DNA from: Lachnospiraceae bacterium
Lineage (GTDB): Bacteria; Bacillota; Clostridia; Lachnospirales; Lachnospiraceae
Reading direction: 5' to 3'
Assembly: GCA_003447895.1 (NCBI GenBank)
Contig: DLYC01000123.1
Span: forward strand, 1-9,948
DNA length: 9,948 nt
The translations under genes and the position numbers were made by a program. The notes under the pieces were generated by a model. That model made no database searches and was not told the DNA's origin. It saw nothing but the letters and a program-made list of their open reading frames with translations. Positions 1 through 7,434 of the stretch are shown here, piece after piece (within the stretch, counting starts at the first letter, position 1; every line of letters starts with the position of its first letter).

Positions 1-482
1 GCCCGCAGCATTTCAAGGCTCACAACGGTCGTCCCGTATTCACAGAGGATAATGTCGTCGATATCAAATCCCGATCCGTCCCGGTAGATGAATACGGTTC
101 CGAGCCTCTCTCCTGCGATCTCGATCGGGGCTATGATTCCGGTGTAGTCGCAGTCCGGCTCTTCCACAAAGCCGAGTGTTCCCAGATTCACATTCTCATT
201 GGTGGAGAGCACCCCGAGAAAACGGTCATTGAGCGCCTTGTCGATAAATGTGCCGACCTGATCGGTGATCAGGTCCCCGAGGACCGGAATCGGGCTGTAT
301 TCGCCGACACCCAGGACTTTCCCCTTCTTACTGATGACAAGGATATTGGATTCAAGGACGCTGCTCATCACTTTACAGATATCATTAAATACCACTTTTC
401 CCGTGTCATTGTTGTGGAGCAGTCTCTCAATTTTTCTGGTGTTGTCCAAAAGTTTCACATTGCCGATTGTCTGTTTGACCAT
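1..482 (-). CDS. codY: CodY, GTP-sensing global transcriptional repressor (N-terminal part, cut by window edge)
   Basis: CodY binds GTP and branched-chain amino acids and represses nutrient-acquisition and biosynthesis genes in Firmicutes. Only 160 codons are visible and the gene runs off the left edge, so the C-terminal winged helix-turn-helix is not seen. The visible part is the N-terminal ligand-binding GAF domain. It shows LLDNTRKIERLLH (residues 11-23), a block around VFNDICKVM (31-39), NILVISKKGKVLG (46-58), then IAPIEIAGERLGTVFIY (117-133) and DIDDIILCEYGTTVVSLEML (140-159). These line up with the B. subtilis CodY segments containing GERLGTL and DDDLILAEYGATVV. The middle (about 60-112) is divergent from Bacillus. 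The start is ATG at 482-480, preceded 5 nt upstream by AGGA. The gene lies 8 bp after topA, consistent with a topA-codY operon and translational coupling. Confidence is high for identity; ligand specificity is not provable here. Confidence 0.93.
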   Translation of the reverse strand, partial: MVKQTIGNVKLLDNTRKIERLLHNNDTGKVVFNDICKVMSSVLESNILVISKKGKVLGVGEYSPIPVLGDLITDQVGTFIDKALNDRFLGVLSTNENVNLGTLGFVEEPDCDYTGIIAPIEIAGERLGTVFIYRDGSGFDIDDIILCEYGTTVVSLEMLR

Positions 483-487
483 ATCAA

Positions 488-493
488 TCCTCA
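488..493 (-). promoter_or_regulatory. codY ribosome binding site overlapping the topA stop codon
   Basis: The minus strand reads TGAGGA, followed by 5 nt and then the codY ATG. Its first three bases are the topA stop codon TGA. Ribosomes finishing topA therefore sit on the codY initiation region, which suggests translational coupling. The arrangement also supports the chosen codY start. Confidence 0.8.
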
Positions 494-2608
494 TTCCTCG
501 GGTTTATTCTCCATATAACCGCAGTCTCTGTTCTCGCAGACCAGCTTGCTGCCCTTGATGAGCATCACGCCGCCGCACTTGGGACACCTTTTGTCCGAAG
601 GTCTCTGCCAGCTCATGTAATCGCACTCGGGATTTCCCATGCAGCCGTAATATTTGCGGCCTTTCTTGGTCTTTTTGACAACGATGTCCTTGCCGCACCG
701 CGGGCACTGAACGCCGATCTTTTCATAATAAGGTTTTGTGTTGTGACACTCGGGGAAACCGGGGCAGGCAAGGAATTTTCCGTGCGGCCCGTACTTGATG
801 ACCATCTTTCTCCCGCAGTTCTCGCAGACTTCGTCCGTCTCCTCATCCGCGATCTTGACCTTTTCAAGATCGATCTCGGCCTGTTTGACGGCTTCATCCA
901 GATCCGGGTAGAAGTTTCGGATCACTGTCTTCCATTTGACGTTTCCGTCCGCGACTCCGTCGAGAAGTCCTTCCATCTGCGCCGTAAAGTCGGGATCTAC
1001 AATTGAAGGAAACGCCTTCTTCATCATGGAATTGACCACTTCGCCGAGCTCTGTCATATAGAGGTTCTTGTCCTCCTTGACGATATAATGCCTTGCGAGA
1101 ATGGTTGTGATCGTGGGCGCGTAGGTACTGGGGCGTCCGATCCCCTGCTCCTCAAGCGCCTTTACCAGGGAAGCCTCGGTATAGTGAGGCGCCGGCTGCG
1201 TAAAGTGCTGCTTGGAATCGAATTCCACGAGGGAGAGCCTGCTGTCCTTGTCGAGGCTGCTTCCCAGGTCTGCCGTCTTTTCTTCGGGATCCTCCTGATT
1301 ATAGACGCGAAGGAATCCGTCAAAGACCGGCTTGGAAGCCGACGCTGTAAAAATATAGCGCTCCGCGGCACTGATCCTGACCTGCATGTTCTGATATCGG
1401 GCAGCGCTCATCCTGCTCGCGAGAAACCGCTTCCAGATCAGCTGATAGAGACGGAACTGGTCTCTCGACAGGGAATCCTTGATGGAGGCGGGCAGAAGTC
1501 CGAGGTCCGTGGGACGGATGGCTTCATGCGCGTCCTGGATCTTCCCCTCACTCTTTGTGCTCTTCTCGCGGCGGAGAAGGTAGTCCTCACCGAACTGCTC
1601 TGTGATATAAGCCGCTGCCGAGGCCTGCGCTTCCTCGGAGACGCGGGTGCTGTCTGTTCTGAGATAGGTGATCAGCGCTACCGTGCCGCTCCCCTTGATC
1701 TCCACGCCCTCGTAGAGCTGCTGCGCGATGCGCATCGTCTTCTGGGTGGAAAAATTGAGCGCCCTGCTCGCTTCCTGCTGAAGCGTGGAAGTCGTGAAAG
1801 GAAGAGGTGATTTTCTGCTTCTCTCCGTGATCCTGACCTCGGACACTTCGAACGCGGCGCCCTCAAGGGCCTCCGTGATCTTCTTTACATCCTCTTCTCT
1901 CTCGAGATCCGCTTTTACGAGGCGGCCGTCCTTATCCGACAGTCTTCCGTAATAATGCACGGTCACCGGTTTCTTCTGTCCCGCGACTTCCAGGACAGCG
2001 TCGAGCGTCCAGTACTCCTTGGGGATGAACGCCGCGATCTCCTCCTCCCGGTCTCCGATCATTCTCAGGGCGACCGACTGGACTCTTCCCGCGGAGAGGC
2101 CTCTCTTGACCTTCTCCCAGAGAAGCGGTGAGATCCGATATCCCACGACCCTGTCCAGAATGCGTCTTGTCTGCTGCGCGTCCACGAGGTTCATGTCGAT
2201 GCTTCTGGCATTTTTCAGGGACTCCGTGACGGCCTTCTTCGTGATCTCGTTGAAGGTGATCCTGTAGACCTCTTTGTCCTTGAGCTCATCCAGCTTCAGG
2301 GCCGCCACAAGATGCCAGGAGATCGCCTCTCCCTCGCGGTCAGGGTCCGTTGCCAGATAGATGCGGTCCGCTTTCCGGACCTTTTTCCTGAGCTCTGCCA
2401 AAAGCTCGCCTTTGCCCCGGATCGTAATATATTTTGGCTCATAGTCATTTTCGACTTCAATTCCCATCCTGCTCTTGGGAAGGTCTCTCACATGGCCGTA
2501 ACTTGCCATGACTTCGTAATTGGAGCCGAGAAACTTCTTGATCGTCTTAACTTTGGCGGGTGACTCCACAATTACAAGATTATGTTTGCGCCCTCGTGCT
2601 GCTGCCAT
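491..2608 (-). CDS. topA: DNA topoisomerase I (type IA)
   Basis: TopA relaxes negatively supercoiled DNA by single-strand passage in the cytoplasm. The 705-residue length fits Firmicute TopA. The TOPRIM domain begins with VIVESPAKVKTI (12-23; E15 is the expected catalytic acid) and carries DPDREGE (88-94). The active-site tyrosine is Y315 in ITYLRTDS, inside the topoisomerase IA core (about 125-570), which also has HEAIRPTD (361-368) and GIGRPSTYAPTI (489-500). Three C-terminal four-cysteine zinc ribbons follow: C595/C598/C615/C621, C635/C638/C656/C662 and C675/C678/C691/C696. No catalytic motif is missing. The ATG start has AGAGG about 5 nt upstream (AAGAGGTAGAA-ATG), and N-terminal MAAARGRKHN precedes the TOPRIM strand as in relatives. 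It is the first gene of a unit with codY, with its own promoter at 2681-2710. The topA-codY order is, from memory, common in Clostridia. Confidence 0.98.
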   Translation of the reverse strand: MAAARGRKHNLVIVESPAKVKTIKKFLGSNYEVMASYGHVRDLPKSRMGIEVENDYEPKYITIRGKGELLAELRKKVRKADRIYLATDPDREGEAISWHLVAALKLDELKDKEVYRITFNEITKKAVTESLKNARSIDMNLVDAQQTRRILDRVVGYRISPLLWEKVKRGLSAGRVQSVALRMIGDREEEIAAFIPKEYWTLDAVLEVAGQKKPVTVHYYGRLSDKDGRLVKADLEREEDVKKITEALEGAAFEVSEVRITERSRKSPLPFTTSTLQQEASRALNFSTQKTMRIAQQLYEGVEIKGSGTVALITYLRTDSTRVSEEAQASAAAYITEQFGEDYLLRREKSTKSEGKIQDAHEAIRPTDLGLLPASIKDSLSRDQFRLYQLIWKRFLASRMSAARYQNMQVRISAAERYIFTASASKPVFDGFLRVYNQEDPEEKTADLGSSLDKDSRLSLVEFDSKQHFTQPAPHYTEASLVKALEEQGIGRPSTYAPTITTILARHYIVKEDKNLYMTELGEVVNSMMKKAFPSIVDPDFTAQMEGLLDGVADGNVKWKTVIRNFYPDLDEAVKQAEIDLEKVKIADEETDEVCENCGRKMVIKYGPHGKFLACPGFPECHNTKPYYEKIGVQCPRCGKDIVVKKTKKGRKYYGCMGNPECDYMSWQRPSDKRCPKCGGVMLIKGSKLVCENRDCGYMENKPEE

Positions 2609-2680
2609 TTCTACCTCTTATTACATATGGATTGTCATCTGTGTGACGCGCATCTGCAATGATACAGACAAACTTCGGGT

Positions 2681-2710
2681 ACTATACCATACCCCGATGA
2701 CAATTTGCAA
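2681..2710 (-). promoter_or_regulatory. Putative sigma-A promoter of topA-codY with extended -10
   Basis: On the minus strand, TTGCAA (2710-2705) is followed after 18 bp by TATAGT (2686-2681). A TG one base before the -10 (2689-2688) makes an extended -10 element. The start of transcription would fall near 2674, giving a leader of about 65 nt before the topA ATG. The whole promoter sits in the 118 bp between hemZ and topA. No hairpin with a T-tract separates it from hemZ, so read-through from the relA unit is also possible. Called by motif only. Confidence 0.65.
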
Positions 2711-2713
2711 GAC

Positions 2714-2728
2714 AATTTTCAAACAGTT
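2714..2728. promoter_or_regulatory. Possible CodY box upstream of topA-codY
   Basis: The plus strand reads AATTTTCAAACAGTT. It matches the CodY consensus AATTTTCWGAAAATT at 12 of 15 positions, and one half-site (TGAAAATT on the minus strand) is perfect. It lies 4 bp beyond the topA -35 element and overlaps the end of hemZ (stop codon 2727-2729). AT-rich 15-mers are less likely by chance in a genome of this GC content, but this is intergenic, AT-rich DNA. If real, CodY would control its own operon. No binding evidence is available from sequence alone. Confidence 0.35.
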
Positions 2729-4292
2729 AAATGTTTCCGCGAAAGAGCTTTCGCTTCCTCCCGATCATCTCATCGATGTGGTCCATATAGACGGCCACTT
2801 CCTTGGCGTCATCGCATCTCTCTATGCGTCCGCCCGGGAAAACGCCCTTGGAAATGCTTCCCGCGCCGAGCGCCATGATCGACTGCTTTTCTTCCATGAT
2901 CAGGATGTTATAGATCCCCGCCTTGCCGTCCCTGGCGTAGCCCACATTTTCAAAGTTTCCGGACATGTTCTTCTGCCTGTACAGGTAGTAGGGATGCATA
3001 TCCATCAGCGCCGCGCCGCGGGCCGCGATCTTCATGCTCTCATCTGTATTATTGATCGAGGAGTACCCGTTCTTCTCGATCCACTTCTGAAGTTTGGAGG
3101 CCCTCTTTACGGCCAGAGAGTGCACTGTCAGGTCATCCGGGTTCAGGTCCCTGATCACATCGATGGTGTACTTCACATCTTCTTCATTCTCTCCGGGAAG
3201 GCCCAGGATGATATCCATATTGATATTGTCAAACCCGGCTTCCCTCGCGAGCCTGAAGGCCCTCTCCGTATCGGCCGCGCTGTGCTGCCTTCCGATCAGC
3301 CTGAGCGTCCTGTCCCGCATGGTCTGGGGATTGACACTGATCCGTCCCACACCGTTCTCTTTGAGTACGGAGAGCTTCTCACGGCTGATGCTGTCGGGCC
3401 TTCCCGCTTCGACCGTGAATTCCTGCAGGTTCCCAAGGTCATAGTATTGTCTGATCATTCCGATCAGTCTCTGCAGCTGCGCGGGATCGAGCGTTGTGGG
3501 CGTTCCTCCTCCGATATAGAGCGTATCCAGGATCCTGCCCTCCATGAGACGGGCCCCCGCCTCCATTTCTTTCTCGAGCGCATCCAGGTACTCGTCCACT
3601 CTGTCCTTCCAGGAAGCGAGCGGAAAAGAAGTAAAAGAACAGTACAGGCAGGTCGTGGGGCAGAAAGGGATTCCGACGTAAAGGCTGTATCCGTTCTCGT
3701 AGTGGATATCCGCCAGGATCTTTCTCTCCCTGTCCGCGATTTCAGCGGCGAGCGCCGCTTTTTCCTCGCTTACAAGGTGTTCCCTCCTCATATACTCCGC
3801 CGCTTCCGAAACCGAGTCGCCGGCCCTCAGTCTCATCATCGCGATCTTGGTCGGGCGGATCCCGATCAGCTCTCCCCACGGAAGCTCCTCCCCCGTGAAG
3901 GAGGACAGCATCTCGTAGAGAAGGTGCTTGGCGGCGGTCTTAAGTTCCGCGCTCTTTTCATTGTAGAGAACGCCTTCCGGCGCCCGGATCACTCTCGTCA
4001 CCGGTCCCGCGGGCAGTACGTTCACAACGGCGCCATTTGCGGCCCCGCTCTCTTTTGGCCCGTTCTCACCCTCTTGTGCGGTCCCGCTCTCATCGTCCGC
4101 GGGCGCGGCCTCCGGGAACAGTGTCATCTCCACACTGCTCTCACAAAACGTGACACGCAAAAAAGCCGGTTCAGGATATTTCCTAATGTCCGGCTCTCCG
4201 ACAAACACTTTCACTGTCTCCCTGGGATAAAAGGCCTTCAGGAGAGAGTGAATCTCATATCTGTATAGTTCAATATTCTCGACGGCTATCAT
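2727..4292 (-). CDS. hemZ: HemZ-type radical-SAM coproporphyrinogen dehydrogenase-like protein
   Basis: This is a radical S-adenosylmethionine enzyme of the HemN/HemW/HemZ family; members have been annotated as oxygen-independent coproporphyrinogen III oxidases. The 4Fe-4S motif CPTTCLYC (C211, C215, C218) is preceded by YVGIPF, where HemN proteins typically have a histidine (YIHIPF); the glycine form is typical of HemZ. GGGTPT (261-266) contributes to SAM binding, and VEAGRPD (294-300), NPQTM (321-325) and DIILGLPGE (360-368) complete the core. The N-terminal extension (1-about 195) contains ELYRYEIHSLLKAFYP and IGIRPTKI (143-150), both HemZ features. Residues 61-88 are an acidic, Gly/Ala-rich linker containing a duplication. 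The gene follows the MBL hydrolase by 26 bp. No good Shine-Dalgarno precedes the ATG (AAGGA lies 23 nt away), yet an in-frame TAA 18 nt upstream rules out extension. No other heme genes are nearby, so the real substrate is uncertain. Confidence 0.92.
   Translation of the reverse strand: MIAVENIELYRYEIHSLLKAFYPRETVKVFVGEPDIRKYPEPAFLRVTFCESSVEMTLFPEAAPADDESGTAQEGENGPKESGAANGAVVNVLPAGPVTRVIRAPEGVLYNEKSAELKTAAKHLLYEMLSSFTGEELPWGELIGIRPTKIAMMRLRAGDSVSEAAEYMRREHLVSEEKAALAAEIADRERKILADIHYENGYSLYVGIPFCPTTCLYCSFTSFPLASWKDRVDEYLDALEKEMEAGARLMEGRILDTLYIGGGTPTTLDPAQLQRLIGMIRQYYDLGNLQEFTVEAGRPDSISREKLSVLKENGVGRISVNPQTMRDRTLRLIGRQHSAADTERAFRLAREAGFDNINMDIILGLPGENEEDVKYTIDVIRDLNPDDLTVHSLAVKRASKLQKWIEKNGYSSINNTDESMKIAARGAALMDMHPYYLYRQKNMSGNFENVGYARDGKAGIYNILIMEEKQSIMALGAGSISKGVFPGGRIERCDDAKEVAVYMDHIDEMIGRKRKLFRGNI
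4039..4091 (-). repeat. In-frame 14-bp direct repeat in the hemZ linker
   Basis: GCGGCCCCGCTCTC (4039-4052) and GCGGTCCCGCTCTC (4078-4091), written on the plus strand, match at 13 of 14 bases. They are spaced 39 bp apart, exactly 13 codons. In the protein they encode ESGAA and ESGTA within the low-complexity acidic linker at about residues 68-85. This looks like a replication-slippage expansion that kept the frame. Confidence 0.75.
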
Positions 4293-4318
4293 TTTCAGTT
4301 TCTTTGTTTACAGTTTCC

Positions 4319-4966
4319 TTACACAGTTACAAAATAATTATGTTTCTTCTCATATCCGATCGAAGTGGGACCGCCGTGCCCGGAATAGACCTGCGTGTTG
4401 TCAGGCAAAACATAGAGCTTGGTCCGGATGGAATCCACAAGGTCGTGCATATCCCCCGTGGGCAGGTCTGTTCTTCCCACGGACCCCTCAAACAGCGTAT
4501 CCCCGCTCAGAAGGATCGGCTCATCCCCCGTCTCCTTCGCTTCTATATAATAGCAGCAGCTGCCTTCCGTATGGCCGGGCGTTGAGAGCATCGTGAGACG
4601 GATCCCTGCCTCCGTGACGCTCTCCCCGTCGATCAGGTAACGGTCAGCCGTCACTGTGCAGGACCTGTACTGGATCGAGGTGTTGAGCTCCGGGTCGAGA
4701 AGGAGTTCCTTCTCAAACGCGCTCGCGTAGACAGGTGCCCCGCTGGCCTTTCTGAGCGCTTCGACCCCGTAGATGTGGTCGAAATGTCCGTGGGTCAGAA
4801 AGATCGCCTTGACCGTGAGGCCCTGCTTCGTCAGTTCCTCGTAGAGCTCCTTTCCGTAATCCGCAGGGTCAAAGACAATTGTCTCCTTCTCTCCTTCTCT
4901 GTGAAGATAATAGAAATTGGTCTGGATCATCCCTACTACGTAGCATCCGAGCACGATTTTCTTCAT
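4319..4966 (-). CDS. MBL-fold metallo-hydrolase, glyoxalase II-like
   Basis: This 215-residue metallo-beta-lactamase-fold protein is of the short glyoxalase-II-like (GloC/YqgX) type, which hydrolyses thioesters or related substrates with a two-metal centre. The metal ligands are visible: THGHFDH (H59, H61, D63, H64), GHT (H132), SGDTLF (D156) and SGHGG (H197). GSVGRTDLPTGD (161-172) is the characteristic segment after the bridging aspartate. There is no signal peptide, so it should be cytoplasmic. The start is well supported by GGGAGGTG a few nt before the ATG. It starts 17 bp after the relA stop and is followed 26 bp later by hemZ, so it is probably co-transcribed with both. The natural substrate cannot be read from the sequence. 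Length and lack of a C-terminal helical domain argue against a full-length glutathione-specific GloB. Confidence 0.9.
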   Translation of the reverse strand: MKKIVLGCYVVGMIQTNFYYLHREGEKETIVFDPADYGKELYEELTKQGLTVKAIFLTHGHFDHIYGVEALRKASGAPVYASAFEKELLLDPELNTSIQYRSCTVTADRYLIDGESVTEAGIRLTMLSTPGHTEGSCCYYIEAKETGDEPILLSGDTLFEGSVGRTDLPTGDMHDLVDSIRTKLYVLPDNTQVYSGHGGPTSIGYEKKHNYFVTV

Positions 4967-4983
4967 TTTACACCTCCCGGCCC

Positions 4984-7290
4984 TTATCCGTTTGTGCGCT
5001 TGACCGCCTGTACGCCGCGTATGTTCTGGAGCCTGGAGCAGATCTCCCGAAGCTCCTCCACACTCTTTACTTCAAAGCTGATCGTCAGCGTTGCAATGCC
5101 GTGCTTACTGGTCATTGTATTTACTTTCAAAATATTGATGTCACGCTCAGAGAAGTTCTTTGTCACATCGTTCAAAAGGCCCGCTCTGTCATTTGCGTAA
5201 ATATTGATCTCACAGACAAATCCGGCCTCTTTCTCGGCCTCCGCGCCGTCGATCCAGGAGGCTTCGATGATCCGGTCCCTGTTCTCGTCGCCCACATTGA
5301 CAACGTTGACGCAGTCTGCCCTGTGGATCGAGACGCCCCTTCCCCGGGTGACAAATCCGACGATCTTATCTCCCGGAACGGGGTTGCAGCACTTGGAAAA
5401 GCGGACAGCCACATCGGTGATTCCCTTAACGACGATCGCATTCTGCCCTTTGCTGTGCATATGGGGCTTGTGCTCCGCGATCTCGCGGAGAACTTCCTCG
5501 TCGCTGAGCTGCTTCCTGTGGTCGGCTTCATAGAGCTCATGGAGCTTGTTGACGACCTGCCCCTCCTTGAGTCCGCCGTGTCCGATGGCCGCCAGGACAG
5601 CGTCCCACTCCCTGAACCCGTACTTTCTGAGGACCGCTTCCTTATATTCGGGTTTGAGCAGATCCGACAGCACGTAGCTCTTGTTCTTGGCGTAAGCGCT
5701 CATCAGCTCTCTTCCGCTGGCGATGTTTTCTTCCTTCATCTCCTTGCGGAACCACTGATTGATCTTGTTGCGGGTCGAGGCGCTCTTTACAATGCTGAGC
5801 CAGTCCGGGCTGGGTCCCTTGGAATTCTGGGACGTCATGATCTCGATGCGGTCGCCGTTGTGGATCCTGTAGTCGATATTGACCAGCTTTCCGTTTACGC
5901 GCGCGCCGATCATCCGGTTTCCGACCGCGGAGTGAATGGAATAGGCAAAGTCGATGGGCGTGGATCCCGCCGGCAGGTTCTTGACCTCCCCGCGCGGCGT
6001 AAAACAGTATACACTGTCCGAGAACAGGTCCAGGTCGCTCTTTAAGAGGTCCATGAACTCCTTGTTGTCGGACATCTCCATCTGCCACTCAAGGATCTGG
6101 CGGAGCCAGGTGAGCTTTTCCTCTTCCTTGTCCTCCGGTTTCTTGCCGTCCGACTGCTCCTTGTATTTCCAGTGGGCCGCAATACCGTATTCCGCCGCTC
6201 TGTGCATCTCAAAAGTGCGGATCTGGATCTCGAAGGGCTGTCCCGTGGGACCGATCAGTGTTGTGTGGAGCGACTGGTACTTGTTGGGCTTTGGCATGGC
6301 GATGTAATCCTTAAACCTGCCCGGGATCGGCTTATACATTTCGTGAATAATACCGAGCGCCGCGTAACAGTCCTTGACAGACTCCACAATGATCCTGACC
6401 GCAAACAGATCATAGATCTGGTCCAGCTCCTTATTCTGATTGACCATTTTCTTATAAATGCTGAAAAAGTGCTTGACGCGGCCGTCCACTCTGCCTTCAA
6501 TACCGGCATCCTTGATATGCTTCTCGACTTCGACGGCAATTTCCCGGACGTATTTCTCTCTCTCCGATTTGCGCTGGGCGACTTTCTCGACGAGATCATA
6601 GTATACATCCGGCTTGAGATATTTCAAAGACAGGTCGTCCAGCTCCACCTTGATCATAGAGATCCCGAGCCTGGACGCGATCGGGGAATAGATATCGAGT
6701 GTTTCCTGCGCGATACGCGTCTGCTTCTCGGGCGGCATGTGGCCCAGGGTGCGCATATTGTGCAGGCGGTCAGCAAGCTTGATCAGGATGACCCTGATAT
6801 CCTTGGCCATCGCAAGAAACATCTTTCGAAGGTTCCTCGCCTGGTTTTCCTGCTGAACCTGAGTCTTGTCGTGATAGTCACCTGACAGCTTGAGTTTTTC
6901 CAGTTTCGTGACGCCGTCTACAAGAAGCGCCACATCGGATCCGAACTGCTTCTCGATCTCCTCCCTGGTCAAAATAGTGTCTTCCACAACGTCGTGCAGA
7001 AGTCCGGCCGTAATCGTTTCCTTGTCAAGTTCCAGGTCGGCGAGGATCAGAGCGACATAGAGAGGATGAATAATATAAGGTTCACCGGACTTGCGCTTCT
7101 GTCCCTCGTGCGCTTTCCGTGCGACCTCATAGCCCTTCTCGATCAGGGAAATGTCATCAGAGGGATGATATCTCCGGACACGCTCAATAACGTCCGAATA
7201 GAGTTCTTCCGGACTGATATATTCACCTATATGCTCGAGTTGTCCTCGGTCGAATTCTTTAAAGGCTTTTTCTTCGATGTTGTCGGTCAT
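4984..7290 (-). CDS. relA: Bifunctional (p)ppGpp synthetase/hydrolase (RelA/SpoT family, Rel)
   Basis: Rel makes and degrades the alarmone (p)ppGpp in the stringent response. From the chosen ATG at 7290 the protein has 768 residues, normal for long RSH proteins. The HD hydrolase domain contains H76 (YIIHPLYVA) and HDVVEDT (99-105), intact. The synthetase domain contains RFKDYIAMPKPNKYQSLHTT (325-344). Its RFKD is the RXKD form found in bifunctional enzymes, rather than the EXDD form of monofunctional RelA. EIQIRT (354-359) and AAHWKYK (371-377) follow. Then come a TGS domain (about 421-488), a conserved cysteine region (KCCNPVPGD, 633-641) and a C-terminal ACT domain (about 694-741). The frame stays open upstream to 7506, but that extension crosses the relA promoter and the groEL terminator, so I reject it. 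ATG 7290 has AAAGGA about 12 nt upstream; ATG 7311 has no ribosome binding site. It is the first gene of the relA-MBL-hemZ unit. Confidence 0.97.
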   Translation of the reverse strand: MTDNIEEKAFKEFDRGQLEHIGEYISPEELYSDVIERVRRYHPSDDISLIEKGYEVARKAHEGQKRKSGEPYIIHPLYVALILADLELDKETITAGLLHDVVEDTILTREEIEKQFGSDVALLVDGVTKLEKLKLSGDYHDKTQVQQENQARNLRKMFLAMAKDIRVILIKLADRLHNMRTLGHMPPEKQTRIAQETLDIYSPIASRLGISMIKVELDDLSLKYLKPDVYYDLVEKVAQRKSEREKYVREIAVEVEKHIKDAGIEGRVDGRVKHFFSIYKKMVNQNKELDQIYDLFAVRIIVESVKDCYAALGIIHEMYKPIPGRFKDYIAMPKPNKYQSLHTTLIGPTGQPFEIQIRTFEMHRAAEYGIAAHWKYKEQSDGKKPEDKEEEKLTWLRQILEWQMEMSDNKEFMDLLKSDLDLFSDSVYCFTPRGEVKNLPAGSTPIDFAYSIHSAVGNRMIGARVNGKLVNIDYRIHNGDRIEIMTSQNSKGPSPDWLSIVKSASTRNKINQWFRKEMKEENIASGRELMSAYAKNKSYVLSDLLKPEYKEAVLRKYGFREWDAVLAAIGHGGLKEGQVVNKLHELYEADHRKQLSDEEVLREIAEHKPHMHSKGQNAIVVKGITDVAVRFSKCCNPVPGDKIVGFVTRGRGVSIHRADCVNVVNVGDENRDRIIEASWIDGAEAEKEAGFVCEINIYANDRAGLLNDVTKNFSERDINILKVNTMTSKHGIATLTISFEVKSVEELREICSRLQNIRGVQAVKRTNG

Positions 7291-7360
7291 CTCCGCGTCC
7301 GGTCCTTTCATACAAGACTGAATATCACTGTAAACTCTAAATTTTTTATAAAGTATTGCT

Positions 7361-7389
7361 ATTATATGATTATTTAGTGTATTCGTCAA
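7361..7389 (-). promoter_or_regulatory. Sigma-A promoter of the relA unit
   Basis: On the minus strand, TTGACG (7389-7384) is followed after 17 bp by TATAAT (7366-7361), a near-perfect consensus match. Transcription would start near 7354, giving a leader of about 64 nt before the relA ATG at 7290. It lies between the groEL terminator and relA, in AT-rich DNA. It argues against relA starts located further upstream. Confidence 0.85.
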
Positions 7390-7434
7390 ATACTGCCGTC
7401 TGATAATTGTTACTGTTTTCAAACAAAAATATTC

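Noticed and set aside
1088..1810. 240-codon plus-strand open frame inside topA
   Set aside because: It is entirely antisense to the conserved topoisomerase core, with no homology signal or start signals.
2520..4268. 582-codon plus-strand open frame opposite hemZ and the start of topA
   Set aside because: It covers two well-identified genes and their spacer, shows no recognisable domain, and has the Arg/His/Asp/Val-rich make-up typical of the antisense of GC-rich codons. No ribosome binding site or promoter supports it.
4879..6045. 388-codon plus-strand open frame opposite relA
   Set aside because: It crosses from the MBL gene into relA on the other strand with no recognisable motif, so it is best explained as a shadow frame.
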